From Pseudomonadota bacterium (GTDB lineage: Bacteria > Verrucomicrobiota > Verrucomicrobiia > Limisphaerales > SXTU01): DNA of 64,000 nt. The stretch covers positions 1-64,000 of the forward strand of contig RFVF01000019.1 of NCBI GenBank assembly GCA_009922615.1, in the 5' to 3' direction. The translations under genes were made by a program, and so were the position numbers. Within the stretch, counting starts at the first letter, position 1, and each line of letters opens with the position of its first letter. Under the pieces are notes generated by a model that saw only the letters and a program-made list of their open reading frames with translations, had not been told where the DNA came from and made no database searches. Shown piece by piece: positions 33,663-49,524 of this stretch.

Positions 33663-34649
33663 ATGAAAAACAACGTGACGGTGGTATGCGGCGGTGGCGG
33701 CTTCATCGGCGGCCATCTGGTGGCGGACTTGCGGCGGCAGGGCATCGGCCCTATCCGCAGCGTGGACATCAAGACCTTCGACCACTGGTATCAGAAGTTC
33801 GACGGCGTGGAGAATCTCGTCCTGGACCTTCAGGACAAGGCCGCGTGCGAGCGCGCGATGCAGGGAGCCAGCGTCGTTTACAATCTCGCCGCCGACATGG
33901 GCGGCATGGGCTTCATTGAGAACAACAAGGCGCTCTGCATGTTGAGCGTGCTCATTAACACACACCTGCTCATGGCGGCGAAGACCGCCGGCGTGGACCG
34001 CTTCTTCTACGCCTCGTCCGCGTGCGTTTACAACGGCGACAAGCAGAAAGATCCCACCATCACCGGCCTCGCCGAGGCAGATGCCTACCCCGCGATGCCC
34101 GAGGACGGCTACGGCTGGGAGAAACTTTTCAGCGAGCGCATGTGCCGCCACTTCCGCGAGGACTACGGCGTGAAGACCCGCGTCGCGCGTTACCACAATG
34201 TCTATGGCCCCGAAGGCACGTGGGACGGCGGCCGCGAGAAGGCACCCGCCGCCGTGTGCCGCAAGGTCATCGCCGCCAAACTCTCCGGCAAGCACGAGAT
34301 CGAAATCTGGGGCGACGGCAACCAGACCCGCTCGTTCATGTATATCGACGATTGCCTCAAGGGCACGCAGATGCTGACCCACAGCGATTACGTCGAGCCC
34401 ATCAACATCGGCAGCTCCGAGAAGGTCACCATCAACCAGCTCGTGGACATCACCGAGTCCATCGCCGGGCTCAAGCTCAAACGCAACTACAAGCTCGACG
34501 CGCCCAAGGGCGTCAACGGCCGCAACTCGGACAACACGCTCATCCAACGCGTCTTCGGCTGGGAGCCCTCGATCCCGCTGCGCACCGGCATGGAGAAGAC
34601 TTACGCGTGGATCTACGACCAGATGGTCGCCAAGGCGAAGTCGAAGTAG
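33663..34649 (+). CDS. NAD-dependent epimerase, GDP-mannose 3,5-epimerase-like
   Basis: A 328-residue extended SDR. The glycine motif GGGGFIGGHL is at the N-terminus. AADMGGMGFIENN at about residues 76-88 is characteristic of GDP-mannose 3,5-epimerases. The catalytic pair is Tyr150/Lys154 in DGYGWEKLF, with SSACVYN upstream of it. RSFMYIDDCL binds the sugar nucleotide end. In plants this enzyme supplies GDP-L-galactose; bacterial members may serve polysaccharide synthesis. That fits the glycosyltransferase 64 bases downstream, though a terminator-like hairpin lies between them. Confidence 0.87.
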   Translation: MKNNVTVVCGGGGFIGGHLVADLRRQGIGPIRSVDIKTFDHWYQKFDGVENLVLDLQDKAACERAMQGASVVYNLAADMGGMGFIENNKALCMLSVLINTHLLMAAKTAGVDRFFYASSACVYNGDKQKDPTITGLAEADAYPAMPEDGYGWEKLFSERMCRHFREDYGVKTRVARYHNVYGPEGTWDGGREKAPAAVCRKVIAAKLSGKHEIEIWGDGNQTRSFMYIDDCLKGTQMLTHSDYVEPINIGSSEKVTINQLVDITESIAGLKLKRNYKLDAPKGVNGRNSDNTLIQRVFGWEPSIPLRTGMEKTYAWIYDQMVAKAKSK

Positions 34650-34673
34650 CCGCAGAACCCCGGCTTTCTCCGC

Positions 34674-34708
34674 ACGCGCCGACTCGTTAGCGTCGGCGCG
34701 TTTCTTTT
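34674..34708 (+). terminator. Rho-independent terminator after the epimerase gene
   Basis: A 10-bp perfect stem, ACGCGCCGAC (34674-34683) and GTCGGCGCGT (34692-34701), has an 8-base loop and is followed by TTTCTTTT. It begins 25 bases after the epimerase stop and ends just before the glycosyltransferase start. Confidence 0.85.
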
Positions 34709-34713
34709 CACCG

Positions 34714-35934
34714 ATGCGCATCCTGTTGCTCAATCAGTGCTTCCACCCTGACGTGGCGTCAACGGCGCAGCACTTGTCCGACTTCGGCGCCGGGCTGGCG
34801 GAGCGCGGGCACCAAGTCACCGCCATCGCCAGCCGACGCGCGTATGACCGGCCCGAGCAACGGTTCGCGGCGCGCGAAACCTGGCAGGGCATCGACATCC
34901 GGCGGCTACCCGCCACGGGCTTCGGCAAGACCGCGTTGTGGCGGCGCGCGGCGGACTTCGGCTTCTTCAGCGCTGTGACCACGTTGCGGCTGCTCACCCT
35001 GCCGCGCTACGATGCCGTCGTCGCGCTGACTTCGCCGCCGTTGGTTTCCTATCTCGCCGCGTGGTTCTGCCGGTTGCGCGGCGCGAAACTGTTTTACTGG
35101 GTGATGGACATGAACCCGGACGAAGCCGTTGCCGCCGGTTGGCTGAAGCCCGGCAGCCTGCCGACCCGCGCGTTGGAAACGATGTCGCGCTTCAGTCTGC
35201 GGCAGTCGCATCGCATCATCGCGCTCGACCGCTACATGAAGGAACGTATCGTCGCGAAGGGTATCCACGGCGACCGCGTCGTGATCATCCCGCCGTGGGC
35301 GCACGATGAAGCGGTTCACTTCGATGCCAGGGGACGCGCGAAGTTCCGCGCCGCGCACGGGCTGACGGACAAGTTCGTCGTGATGTATTCCGGCAACCAC
35401 AGTCCCGTGCATCCGCTCACGACGCTGATGGAGACCGCGCGCCAGCTCGCTGGCGATCCGCGTTTCGTCTTTTGCTTCGTCGGCGGTGGCAGCGAGCATC
35501 CGAAGGTGCAAAAATTCGCCGCCGACAACGGGTTGAAAAACATTCTCTGCCTGCCTTACCTGCCGCTAAAGGAACTCGCCGGCTCGCTCTCGGCGGCGGA
35601 TTTGCACGTGGCGGTGATGGGCGATCCGTTCGTAGGCACGATTCATCCGTGCAAGATTTACAACATCCTCACCGTCGGCGCGCCCGTGCTCTACATCGGC
35701 CCGGAGCCGAGTCATCTCGCAGACATTCTCGCAAGCATGAACGGCTCGCCGCACACCGCACGCGTGGCGCACGGAGACGTGATCAGCGCGGCGGCGCAAG
35801 TGCAACGTATCGCCGCGTTGGGCACGCGCGGGGAGCCGGAACTGTTCCAACGCACGGCGGCGAAGTTCTCCGTCCACACGCTGCGTCCGCAGCAGGTGAA
35901 GCTGGTGGAGGAAAGTTTCCCCGCCACGAAATGA
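34714..35934 (+). CDS. Glycosyltransferase family 4 (WbuB-like)
   Basis: A 406-residue GT-B glycosyltransferase. It starts MRILLLNQCFHPDVASTAQH, as in WbuB-type enzymes. There is no signal peptide, so it is cytosolic or peripheral. The C-terminal nucleotide-sugar domain has VMYSGNHSPVHPL, FVGGGSEH and a glutamate-containing KIYNILTVGAPVLYIG region. It probably adds a sugar, perhaps a GDP- or UDP-linked one, during polysaccharide assembly. The epimerase gene just upstream may make its donor. The precise linkage is unknown. Confidence 0.87.
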   Translation: MRILLLNQCFHPDVASTAQHLSDFGAGLAERGHQVTAIASRRAYDRPEQRFAARETWQGIDIRRLPATGFGKTALWRRAADFGFFSAVTTLRLLTLPRYDAVVALTSPPLVSYLAAWFCRLRGAKLFYWVMDMNPDEAVAAGWLKPGSLPTRALETMSRFSLRQSHRIIALDRYMKERIVAKGIHGDRVVIIPPWAHDEAVHFDARGRAKFRAAHGLTDKFVVMYSGNHSPVHPLTTLMETARQLAGDPRFVFCFVGGGSEHPKVQKFAADNGLKNILCLPYLPLKELAGSLSAADLHVAVMGDPFVGTIHPCKIYNILTVGAPVLYIGPEPSHLADILASMNGSPHTARVAHGDVISAAAQVQRIAALGTRGEPELFQRTAAKFSVHTLRPQQVKLVEESFPATK

Positions 35935-35967
35935 CCGGAATGCGGACGCCCCTGCCCGCGCTCTCGC

Positions 35968-36336
35968 TCACAGCGTCGCCGGCGAGACACCCACGCTCAC
36001 GATGCTGCACGCTTGAATCACGTTCAGCCCCAGTCGCTCGGCCTCCGCGAGCACCTCTGGCGACTCGGTGCCGGGGTTGAGCCAGAGTTCGTCGCAACCT
36101 TTCGCAGCAATGGCAGGAAGCACTTTCAACACGACGGGCGGGGGCAGATACACGCTTACGAGGTTCGGTCGCTCCGGCACATCCGCAATGCTCGCGAACG
36201 CGGGCAAGCCCTCGACGACGGGCTCCTTGGGATTCACCGGCCACACGGTAAAACCTTGCTGCACGTAGGCGCGCACGGCCTTGTTGCCGAATTTGCTGCG
36301 GTCGGTGGAAGCTCCGATGACGGCGACGGATTTCAT
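35968..36336 (-). CDS. CoA-binding domain protein (YccU-like)
   Basis: A small single-domain protein of about 122 residues (start at 36336, MKSVAVIGAS). The CoA-binding fold is seen as VAVIGASTDRSKFGNKAVRAY, VWPVNPKEPVVEGLPAF, YLPPPVVLKVLPAI and LWLNPGTES, with Cys in NVIQACSIV. Members bind CoA but their role is not well defined. It is just downstream of the MFS exporter gene (about 7 bases), so both are probably co-transcribed on the minus strand. Confidence 0.85.
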   Translation of the reverse strand: MKSVAVIGASTDRSKFGNKAVRAYVQQGFTVWPVNPKEPVVEGLPAFASIADVPERPNLVSVYLPPPVVLKVLPAIAAKGCDELWLNPGTESPEVLAEAERLGLNVIQACSIVSVGVSPATL

Positions 36337-36343
36337 GCCGCGA

Positions 36344-37624
36344 TTATCCCCCTGCCGAGTCCGCACGCAACTCCGGCTCGACTGCAGCGCTTGGCTGCGG
36401 CGGCTCGCGTCGGAACGAGCGCACCGCCAGCAGCATGGCCGCGATGGTCAGCGCACTGCTGAAGAAGAACGCCGCGCCCGGCAGTTTCACCGGTGCACTG
36501 GCACTGATAAAGTAGCCAAACAAGCCCGTGGCCAGCGGCGGTCCGAAGACCCCGGCCACGCTCGACAGGCTGCTCAACGAGCCCTGCACAGCACCCTGCT
36601 CGTTCGCGCCGACACTGCGGGAGATCAGCCCTTGCACTGAAGGTCCGCTGATGCCGGAGAGTGACGCGACCGCGATTACGACGTAGGCCATCCAGCCTTC
36701 TGTCGCGAGGCCGTAGGCGATGAGACCCACGGCACTGATGGTCAGACCGACGGTCACGGAGCGGCGCTCTCCGAGGCGCGGGATGATGGCGCGCGTGAGG
36801 CCGCCCTGCACAATCGCGGACGTCAGACCGACCATCGCCAGCGAGAGTCCAGTTTGCCCCGGCGTCCAGTTGTAGCGGTAGCTCGTATAGAGCACCCATG
36901 TGCTCGGGAAGACCTGATGCGCGAGGTTCATCAGGAAGTAAGTGCCGGTGAGTCCGAAGACAACGGGATAGCGTTTCAGCGCCAGCAGTGCGCCGACGGG
37001 ATTCGCGCGCTTCCAGGAGAAGGCGCGTCGGTTCTCCGGCTTGAGCGACTCCGGCAGCACGAGCAGGCCGTAGAACCAGTTCAGCATGGTCAGCCCTGCC
37101 GCCACGAAGAACGGCATGCGCAAGTCCACGTTGCCCAGCACGCCGCCGAGCGCCGGGCCAGCGATGAAGCCCAGCCCGAATGCCGCGCCGATGATGCCAA
37201 AGTTCGCCGCACGTTTTTCAGGCGGGCTGATGTCAGCAATGTAAGCCGTCGCCGCCGAGAAGTTCGCGCTCGTGATGCCGGCGATGATCCGGCCTACGAA
37301 GAACCACGCGAGGTTTGGCGCAAACGCCAGCAGCAAGTAGTCGAGTCCCGAGCCGAACAGCGACAGCAGAATTACCGGCCGGCGACCGAAGCGGTCCGAC
37401 AAACTCCCGAGCATTGGCGCGAAGATGAATTGCATCAGGCCGGCCAGCGCCGCCAGCAGCCCGTAAATGTGCGAGGCTGAAGCGATGCTTCCGCCAGTGA
37501 ACTGCTCCACGAGCTTCGGCAGAATGGGCACGATCAGCCCGATGCCGAGGATGTCGAGAAACAGCGTGATGAAGATGAAGACCAGCGCCGGTTGACGGGC
37601 AGAGTTGGCGGGCGCGGATGGCAC
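36344..37624 (-). CDS. MFS transporter, TCR/Tet-type drug exporter family
   Basis: A 426-residue secondary transporter with about twelve hydrophobic segments. MFS signature loops are [18 protein letters not shown] between helices 2 and 3 and [12 protein letters not shown] (motif C of drug:H+ antiporters) near residue 155. Family resemblance is to tetracycline-type exporters (TCR/Tet), but the substrate cannot be inferred and no drug resistance should be assumed. It may share a transcript with the CoA-binding gene downstream. Confidence 0.87.
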   Translation of the reverse strand: MPSAPANSARQPALVFIFITLFLDILGIGLIVPILPKLVEQFTGGSIASASHIYGLLAALAGLMQFIFAPMLGSLSDRFGRRPVILLSLFGSGLDYLLLAFAPNLAWFFVGRIIAGITSANFSAATAYIADISPPEKRAANFGIIGAAFGLGFIAGPALGGVLGNVDLRMPFFVAAGLTMLNWFYGLLVLPESLKPENRRAFSWKRANPVGALLALKRYPVVFGLTGTYFLMNLAHQVFPSTWVLYTSYRYNWTPGQTGLSLAMVGLTSAIVQGGLTRAIIPRLGERRSVTVGLTISAVGLIAYGLATEGWMAYVVIAVASLSGISGPSVQGLISRSVGANEQGAVQGSLSSLSSVAGVFGPPLATGLFGYFISASAPVKLPGAAFFFSSALTIAAMLLAVRSFRREPPQPSAAVEPELRADSAGG

Positions 37625-37668
37625 GGGTTACGGACGGAGGATGACGGGGGCTTCTTCGCAGCGGAATC

Positions 37669-37700
37669 AAAAAGCGGACCAAGTTGCCTGAAGGCTTGGT
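37669..37700 (-). terminator. Terminator-like hairpin after rlmN
   Basis: On the minus strand, ACCAAG...CTTGGT (37678-37700) with an inner GCC/GGC stem is followed by CCGC and five Ts (37673-37669). It lies between the rlmN stop and the MFS start. The three-way-junction repeat is immediately before it. Confidence 0.5.
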
Positions 37701-37756
37701 TGTAGCGTCGCTCTGTGAGCGACGAACGGGACGGCGGTCACAGACCGCCGCTACAG
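37701..37756. repeat. Three-stem palindromic repeat, copy 1
   Basis: Outer arms TGTAGC/GCTACA enclose two small hairpins: GTCGCTC-TGT-GAGCGAC and GGCGGTC-ACA-GACCGCC. The fold would be a three-way junction. It overlaps the end of rlmN, whose last residues (NCSGGL) are encoded by it. A second, more degenerate copy lies at 38921, beyond the rlmN start. Confidence 0.83.
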
Positions 37757-38802
37757 TTGCTCTCACGGCGGCGCAACTGTCCGCACGCCGCATCGATGTC
37801 CTTGCCGCGCGAGCGCCGGAAGTGGGCGACGACTTTGCGCGCGCGCAGCTCGGCGGCGAAAGATTCGGCGGTTTCGTCCGACGATGGTTCGTAGGCGATG
37901 CCGCGCAGGCTGAGTCCGGTGGGATTGTAACGCAGCAAGTTGACGTGCATCCGCCGCGATCCAAGCAAGTCAGCCAGCATCTGCGCGTGGTCCAACGAGT
38001 CGTTTACGCCGGCCAGCAGGCAATACTGAATCGTCACGGGCCGACCGCGACTGGCCTGAAACCGGTCCGCCGCCGCGAGGATGTCCGCGATGGGAAAGCG
38101 CTTGCCCATCGGCAGCAGCTTGGCGCGCGTGGCGTCATCGGGCGCGTGCAGGGAGACGGCGAGATGGATGTTCAAGCCCGTGGCCGTGAGCGCGTCGATG
38201 CCCGGCACGATTCCGACGGTGGAGACGGTGATCTGCCGCCAGCCCAGCGCACCGAGTTTGTTGTCTGCGAGTCGGCGCACGGCGGTGAGGACGGCGTCGA
38301 GGTTGAGCATCGGCTCGCCCATGCCCATGAAGACGACGGTTTGCAGCTTGCGCCCGACGGCGTTTGCCTCGCGTCGCAGCGCGAGGAACTGCTCGACCAT
38401 TTCGCCCGTTGTGAGGTTGCGTTCGAAGCCCGTCTTGGTCGTGGCGCAGAAGTCGCAGCCCATCGCGCAGCCCACTTGCGAAGAGATGCATCCCGCCGCG
38501 CGGTCCGCGCGAAAATCCGGCATCAGCACCGACTCGACTGTGCGACCGTCGGCGAGCCGCAACAGCAGCTTGGTCGTGCCATCCGCTGCGACTTGCCGGG
38601 CTGCGAGCGTCGAAGCGCAGGCGGAAATAGCTTTCTGCACGCGATCCACCAAGCCCGGCGGCAATCCACGCGACGGAGATGATTCGAGCGCCCGCCCTTC
38701 GTAGAAAGCCCGCAGCACTCGCGCCGCATGGCTGGGTTTGTAGCCCCACTCAGCGAAGAACTGCGCGAGCGCGGCGGGATCCAGATCGGCCAGAGCGGTC
38801 AT
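37738..38802 (-). CDS. rlmN: Dual-specificity 23S rRNA/tRNA adenine-C2 methyltransferase RlmN
   Basis: Radical SAM methyltransferase that methylates A2503 of 23S rRNA and A37 of some tRNAs. The start at 38802 is used. The [4Fe-4S] motif is CAMGCDFC (Cys112, Cys116, Cys119). Other motifs are FMGMGEPMLNLD, STVGIVPGI, the VSLHAPDD region and YNPTG. The essential C-terminal Cys that carries the methylene intermediate is in DIDAACGQL. After that the normal protein would end soon; here the final residues (SNCSGGL) come from the repeat element at 37701. Confidence 0.95.
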   Translation of the reverse strand: MTALADLDPAALAQFFAEWGYKPSHAARVLRAFYEGRALESSPSRGLPPGLVDRVQKAISACASTLAARQVAADGTTKLLLRLADGRTVESVLMPDFRADRAAGCISSQVGCAMGCDFCATTKTGFERNLTTGEMVEQFLALRREANAVGRKLQTVVFMGMGEPMLNLDAVLTAVRRLADNKLGALGWRQITVSTVGIVPGIDALTATGLNIHLAVSLHAPDDATRAKLLPMGKRFPIADILAAADRFQASRGRPVTIQYCLLAGVNDSLDHAQMLADLLGSRRMHVNLLRYNPTGLSLRGIAYEPSSDETAESFAAELRARKVVAHFRRSRGKDIDAACGQLRRRESNCSGGL

Positions 38803-38885
38803 GCTAGTGCGTGCCGAACATGCCAATCGCAAGGTCAGAAAGCATCACGCCGTCTGGCTTAAAGGAATGCTGAGTGTCACGACAG

Positions 38886-38916
38886 GAAAAAGCCGCTCCA
38901 GTTTCCCAGAGCGGCT
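38886..38916 (-). terminator. Rho-independent terminator of ppdK
   Basis: On the minus strand, the stem AGCCGCTC/GAGCGGCT (38909-38916 and 38891-38898) has a 10-base loop and is followed by TTTTT. It lies about 60 bases downstream of the ppdK stop, upstream of rlmN. The copy-2 repeat lies between them. Confidence 0.88.
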
Positions 38917-38920
38917 CGCT

Positions 38921-38977
38921 TGCAGCGTCGCTCTGCGAGCGACGAAATCGGCGGCGGTCACAGACACGCCGCACAGG

Positions 38978-38980
<3 letters not shown>
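38921..38980. repeat. Three-stem palindromic repeat, copy 2 (degenerate)
   Basis: Closely similar to the 37701 element: GTCGCTC-TGC-GAGCGAC is intact, while the second hairpin (GGCGGTCACAGAC...) has lost part of its complement and the outer arm is weakened. It starts just after the ppdK terminator and its end touches the ppdK stop codon (38978). Confidence 0.75.
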
Positions 38981-41716
<2,736 letters not shown>

Positions 41717-41895
41717 AATCTGGATTTTTCGGTCTGCGTTTGTTTCCGGGAAACCCCGGGAAAAATGAGCCGCGACACTAACAAAGGGCGGGTTGGTGTC
41801 AACGGAGGAGATGCGCGGAAAGGGCCGCTCTGGCCGGGGGCGAGCAAACTTGATTGCCAGCGCACCGAGCGTCGTCAATATCCGCGCCGCTACAC

Positions 41896-43149
41896 ATGAA
41901 ATCACCGCTCTGCCTCGCCGCCCTCTCCCTCACGTTCGCCGCGTCTGCCGCCGATTGGGCCCAGTGGCGCGGCCCCAACCGCGATGGCCATGCGCCCGCC
42001 ACCATCACGGCGCTGCCCAAGGAGGCCAAGACCCTCTGGAGCATTCCCATCGGCAACGGTCAGGCCTCGCCCGTCGTCGCTGGCGGCAAGCTGATTTATC
42101 TTGATGAGCAAAAGGATCAGGAAGTCGCGCACGCCGTGGACCTCAAAACCGGCAAGGAGCTGTGGCACACCGCCGTCGGCGAGTCTGAGGCCTTCAGCAA
42201 TGCCTACGGCACCGGCCCGCGCTGCACGCCACTGGTGGATGGCGACCGCGTTTACACCCAAACCTGCCGCGGCGAGTTCCGCTGCCTCGCGCTGGCGGAT
42301 GGGAAAGTTCTCTGGCAGACCAGCTTTGACAAAGACTGGGACGCGCCGTTCCTCGGCAACAACAACAAGAGCAAGGAGGCAGGCGAAACCGCCGCGCGCC
42401 GCCACGGCAACAACGGCTCGCCGGTCGTGGATGGCGACCGCATCTTCGTCCCTGTCGGCAGCCCGACCAAGGGCACGCTCGTGGCTTTCGACAAAAAATC
42501 CGGCAAGGTGCTGTGGACTGCGGGCCGCGAGAACACCGCATATTCCTCGCTCATGGTGGCGACGCTTGCGGGCGTCCGCCAGGTTGTGCACCTCACTGGC
42601 GATTCACTCATGGGCGTGGATGTGGCGACCGGCAAAATCCTTTGGCAGACGCCGGTGAAGACCGGGGCCAAGCGCCACGTGCTCACGCCCTTGCTCGCGG
42701 ATGATTCCGTGACGATCTCCTCGTCATCGGTCGGCCTGACCAAGTTCTCCGTGCTGAAGGACAGCGGCGGCCTCAAGCTCGAGCCGGCGTGGAAAAACGA
42801 CCAGGTCAAGATCACCCTCGCCACGCCCGTGCTGGTCAACGGCCACCTCTATGGCCTGGGCACCGGCGGCAGCAAGACGGAGTTCATTTGCGTGGACTTC
42901 AAGACTGGAGCGGTGAAATGGAGCCACGCTGGTTTCAACGACTACGCGGCAGTCATCGCCGTGGGTGACAAGCTGCTGGTGCAGGACATGAACGGCACGA
43001 TGCTGCTCCTCAAGGCCAGCCCGGAGAAGTTCGAGGAGCTGGGCCGCATCCAAGTCTGCGGCAACACGTGGAGCCACCCGGCCCTGGCGGATGGGAAGCT
43101 TTACCAGCGTGACAAGAAGCAGCTCTTCGCGCTGGAGATTGGGAAATGA
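41896..43149 (+). CDS. Exported PQQ-like beta-propeller protein
   Basis: A 417-residue protein with a Sec signal peptide (residues about 1-20, AASA|ADWAQ). The mature start [14 protein letters not shown] is typical of PVC quinoprotein-like (PQQ-like repeat, BamB-type) proteins. Repeated blades carry G-x-x-x-W motifs such as [32 protein letters not shown] and TGAVKWSH. No catalytic dehydrogenase features were noticed, so a structural or binding role is likely, though a dehydrogenase with missing ligands cannot be ruled out. The next gene overlaps its stop (ATGA). Confidence 0.86.
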   Translation: MKSPLCLAALSLTFAASAADWAQWRGPNRDGHAPATITALPKEAKTLWSIPIGNGQASPVVAGGKLIYLDEQKDQEVAHAVDLKTGKELWHTAVGESEAFSNAYGTGPRCTPLVDGDRVYTQTCRGEFRCLALADGKVLWQTSFDKDWDAPFLGNNNKSKEAGETAARRHGNNGSPVVDGDRIFVPVGSPTKGTLVAFDKKSGKVLWTAGRENTAYSSLMVATLAGVRQVVHLTGDSLMGVDVATGKILWQTPVKTGAKRHVLTPLLADDSVTISSSSVGLTKFSVLKDSGGLKLEPAWKNDQVKITLATPVLVNGHLYGLGTGGSKTEFICVDFKTGAVKWSHAGFNDYAAVIAVGDKLLVQDMNGTMLLLKASPEKFEELGRIQVCGNTWSHPALADGKLYQRDKKQLFALEIGK

Positions 43150-43652
43150 AGCCAAGGAAGGAAATCTCGTGGTGGGAACCACACTGGAGCTTTCGCCCGA
43201 AGCTGGAAAAGGAGTTTGCGCCGTTTAGGAATCCATGGCTGTGGGTGCGATTGGAACTGGTGGGAGTGGCGCTGGTCGGATTCCTGTTCTGGCTCGCTTG
43301 GCGGTTTCCCGAAATCGAGTGGCCTAAGTCTCGCCTGATTGCGGGCGCGTTGCTGGGACCGATTTTGCTCTTGGGAGCGCCCATGCTGCTCCTCTGGTGG
43401 TTGCCACCGTTCATCGCCGTTAGCCGGAAAGGGGTCATGGTCATGCAGGGAAAGCACGCTCAATGGTATCTGGCGGAGAAAGTCCGCGTGGTGCAGTTGC
43501 TGTTGCAGGTGCCCGAACATCCCCTGCTGCGCGTCAGCACCAACGCGGTGACCGGAACTTACGGGATTGCTGCCAAGGTGAGCGTGGCTGACTTGGAAGC
43601 ACTCATCCAAGAGGCTGTGCCGGGGGCAAAATGCGAGCGAGTGACGACTTGA
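43146..43652 (+). CDS. Two-span membrane protein of unknown function
   Basis: A 168-residue protein, overlapping the propeller gene's stop by ATGA. Two hydrophobic segments lie at about residues 34-52 and 65-85, with WW-rich flanks. The C-terminal part (about 90-168) is soluble and predicted to be mixed alpha/beta (VMVMQGKHAQWYLAEKVR). No family was recognised. The coupling to the propeller gene suggests a membrane partner, by position only. Confidence 0.7.
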   Translation: MKPRKEISWWEPHWSFRPKLEKEFAPFRNPWLWVRLELVGVALVGFLFWLAWRFPEIEWPKSRLIAGALLGPILLLGAPMLLLWWLPPFIAVSRKGVMVMQGKHAQWYLAEKVRVVQLLLQVPEHPLLRVSTNAVTGTYGIAAKVSVADLEALIQEAVPGAKCERVTT

Positions 43653-43675
43653 TGGGTTAGGAGCGCAGCAGTCGC

Positions 43676-44368
<693 letters not shown>

Positions 44369-44418
44369 GATCGGAATGTAGCCACGCTCCGCTTTGGTGC
44401 AAGGCCAAACCCCGGCCA

Positions 44419-44787
44419 TCACTTCGTGGTGGTTTTGACCAGCTTCACTTCGCCGCGCGCGGCATCCAGCTCATAACGGCTGCCCGGCGGCGCGAAGGGC
44501 ACGAACGGGACAAAGCCTTCCTTGGCAAGGTCGTCCAGCTTCGCCGGAGGTTTCTTGAATTTGTCCACGTAAGCCTTCAGTGCGGCGTTGAGCGCCGGCA
44601 GATTGGCGTCGCCCATCACGATGCGGCCACTTCCGCCGACCGCCGCTGCGGGTTTTGCGACTGGCTCCTTCGCGGGCTCGGCTGGCTGCGGCGGGGCCGG
44701 TGACGGGGACGCGACCGGTGCGGGTGTGCGGCGCTTGCAACCCGTGAACGAAACGATGGCGGCCAAAAAAAGGGCGAAGATGTTCAT
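44419..44787 (-). CDS. Small proline-rich lipoprotein
   Basis: A 122-residue protein with a lipobox FTGC; the acylated Cys is residue 17 (start at 44787). The next 40 residues are Pro/Ala/Lys-rich and probably disordered, as a linker. The C-terminal 70 residues (LPALNAALKAYVDKFKKPP, FVPFAPPGSRYELDAA) look like a small folded domain, similar to parts of type II secretion pseudopilin-associated proteins. It is placed directly upstream of the pilin-like gene on the same strand (about 50 bases), so a joint role is possible. Confidence 0.7.
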   Translation of the reverse strand: MNIFALFLAAIVSFTGCKRRTPAPVASPSPAPPQPAEPAKEPVAKPAAAVGGSGRIVMGDANLPALNAALKAYVDKFKKPPAKLDDLAKEGFVPFVPFAPPGSRYELDAARGEVKLVKTTTK

Positions 44788-44883
44788 GTGAGACTGGCCG
44801 AGCATAAGTCAGCGGCATTGGCTCGCAAGTGGCGATTGACTGCTGAAGCGACTTGCCCGCGTCAGCGTCTTTCTCAGGCTACC

Positions 44884-48036
<3,153 letters not shown>

Positions 48037-48039
48037 GTC

Positions 48040-49509
48040 ATGAGCACCTTCCCAAGCTTGCAGTCCAACCTCCATACCCGCCGCGACTTCATGCTCCGCT
48101 GCGGTGGCGGTGCGGGCGCGCTCGCGTTGTCTGCGCTGCTGGCGGACTCGGCGCGCGGGCAGAACTTCAGCCAAAACCGGCGCATTGACCTGATGAACCC
48201 GCTCGCGCCGCGTCAGCCACACTTTGCGGCCACGGCCAAGCGCGTCCTCTGGCTTTTCCAATACGGCGCACCGCCGAGCATGGACTTGTTCGACCACAAG
48301 CCCGAGCTGCACAAGCTCCACGGCAAACCCGTGCCGGACAGCATCAGGAACCTCAAAGACAAGGTCGGCGGCGTCTTCAACTCGTCGAAGAACGAGCTGC
48401 TCGCCGGCCCGTGGAAGTGGGCGCAGCACGGCCGCTGCGGCGCGTGGGTGAGCGAGCTGATGCCGCACACGGCGAAGCACGTGGACGAGTTCTGCTTCAT
48501 CAAGTCGCTCCACTGCGACTCGTCGAATCACGCGCCCGCGACCTACCAGATGAACACCGGCGTCATCCTCGGCGACCGGCCGAGCGTTGGCTCGTGGCTG
48601 ACTTACGGCCTCGGCTCGGAGAACCAGAACTTGCCGGGCTTCGTGGTGCTGTTCCAGGTCGGCGGCTTTGGCGGCACGGCGAACTGGTCGAATGCGTTTC
48701 TCCCTGCAGCGTTTCAGGCGACGAAGTTTCGGCACGATGGCGAGCCGGTCTTCAACTTGAAGCCGCCCGCCGAACTCGCCGGCACGCAGCGCGACACGCT
48801 GGACTTGATTCAGTCGTTCAACAAAACGCATCGCGACGCGCGGCCCGGCTTGCTCGACCTCGATGGCCGCATTGCAAGCTACGAGCTGGCGTATCGGATG
48901 CAGTCCGAGGCGTTGGAGGTCGGCGACTTGTCCGGCGAATCACCGGCGACGCTCGAACTTTATGGCGTGAACGACCCCAAGCGTATCAAGGCGCAATACG
49001 GCCGCCAGTGCCTGCTCGCGCGGCGGTTACTGGAGCGCGGCGTGCGCGTGGTGCAAGTCTATCAGGGCGTGGATAAATACGGCTGGGATGGCCACGACAA
49101 CAATAAGGACTACGCCGAGCGCAATGCGCACCAGACCGATCAGGCTACCGGCGCGTTGCTCACCGATCTCAAGCAGCGCGGCCTGCTCGACGATACGCTT
49201 GTGGTCTGGGCGGGCGAGTTCGGGCGCACGCCGATGCTGCAAGGCGGCGCGGGCCGCAACCACAATCCCTACGGCTTCACCGGCTGGCTCGCGGGCGGCG
49301 GCGTGAAGGGCGGGCAAAGCATTGGCGCGACCGACGCCATCGGCTTACGCGCGGAGCAGGACCCGAAGTCAGTGAAAGATTTCCACGCAACCATCCTACA
49401 CGCGATGGGCTTGGCGAATGATGACCTCTTCTTCGAGCACAACGGCCGGCCTGAGCGGCTCACTGGAGTGGCGGGGACTGGGAAGGCGATTCGCGAGGCG
49501 TTCGCTTGA
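48040..49509 (+). CDS. DUF1501 family protein, Tat-exported
   Basis: A 489-residue protein that starts 4 bases after the PSCyt1/DUF1553 gene. The Tat motif TRRDFMLRCGGG is followed by a hydrophobic h-region (ALALSALLAD). The DUF1501 body has YGAPPSMDLFDHKPEL, NWSN, VVWAGEFGRTPMLQGGAGRNHNP and a C-terminal ILHAMGL, with the sulfatase/phosphatase-like fold predicted for this family. The gene pair PSCyt1-DUF1549-DUF1553 plus DUF1501 is a recurrent PVC-phylum unit with no known reaction. Confidence 0.92.
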   Translation: MSTFPSLQSNLHTRRDFMLRCGGGAGALALSALLADSARGQNFSQNRRIDLMNPLAPRQPHFAATAKRVLWLFQYGAPPSMDLFDHKPELHKLHGKPVPDSIRNLKDKVGGVFNSSKNELLAGPWKWAQHGRCGAWVSELMPHTAKHVDEFCFIKSLHCDSSNHAPATYQMNTGVILGDRPSVGSWLTYGLGSENQNLPGFVVLFQVGGFGGTANWSNAFLPAAFQATKFRHDGEPVFNLKPPAELAGTQRDTLDLIQSFNKTHRDARPGLLDLDGRIASYELAYRMQSEALEVGDLSGESPATLELYGVNDPKRIKAQYGRQCLLARRLLERGVRVVQVYQGVDKYGWDGHDNNKDYAERNAHQTDQATGALLTDLKQRGLLDDTLVVWAGEFGRTPMLQGGAGRNHNPYGFTGWLAGGGVKGGQSIGATDAIGLRAEQDPKSVKDFHATILHAMGLANDDLFFEHNGRPERLTGVAGTGKAIREAFA

Positions 49510-49524
49510 GCGCGGGCACTCGGC

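Noticed and set aside
36344-37624. The MFS gene as a tetracycline resistance determinant
   Set aside because: It shares only general TCR/Tet family motifs, which occur in exporters of many substrates. There are no associated regulators or mobile-element signs.
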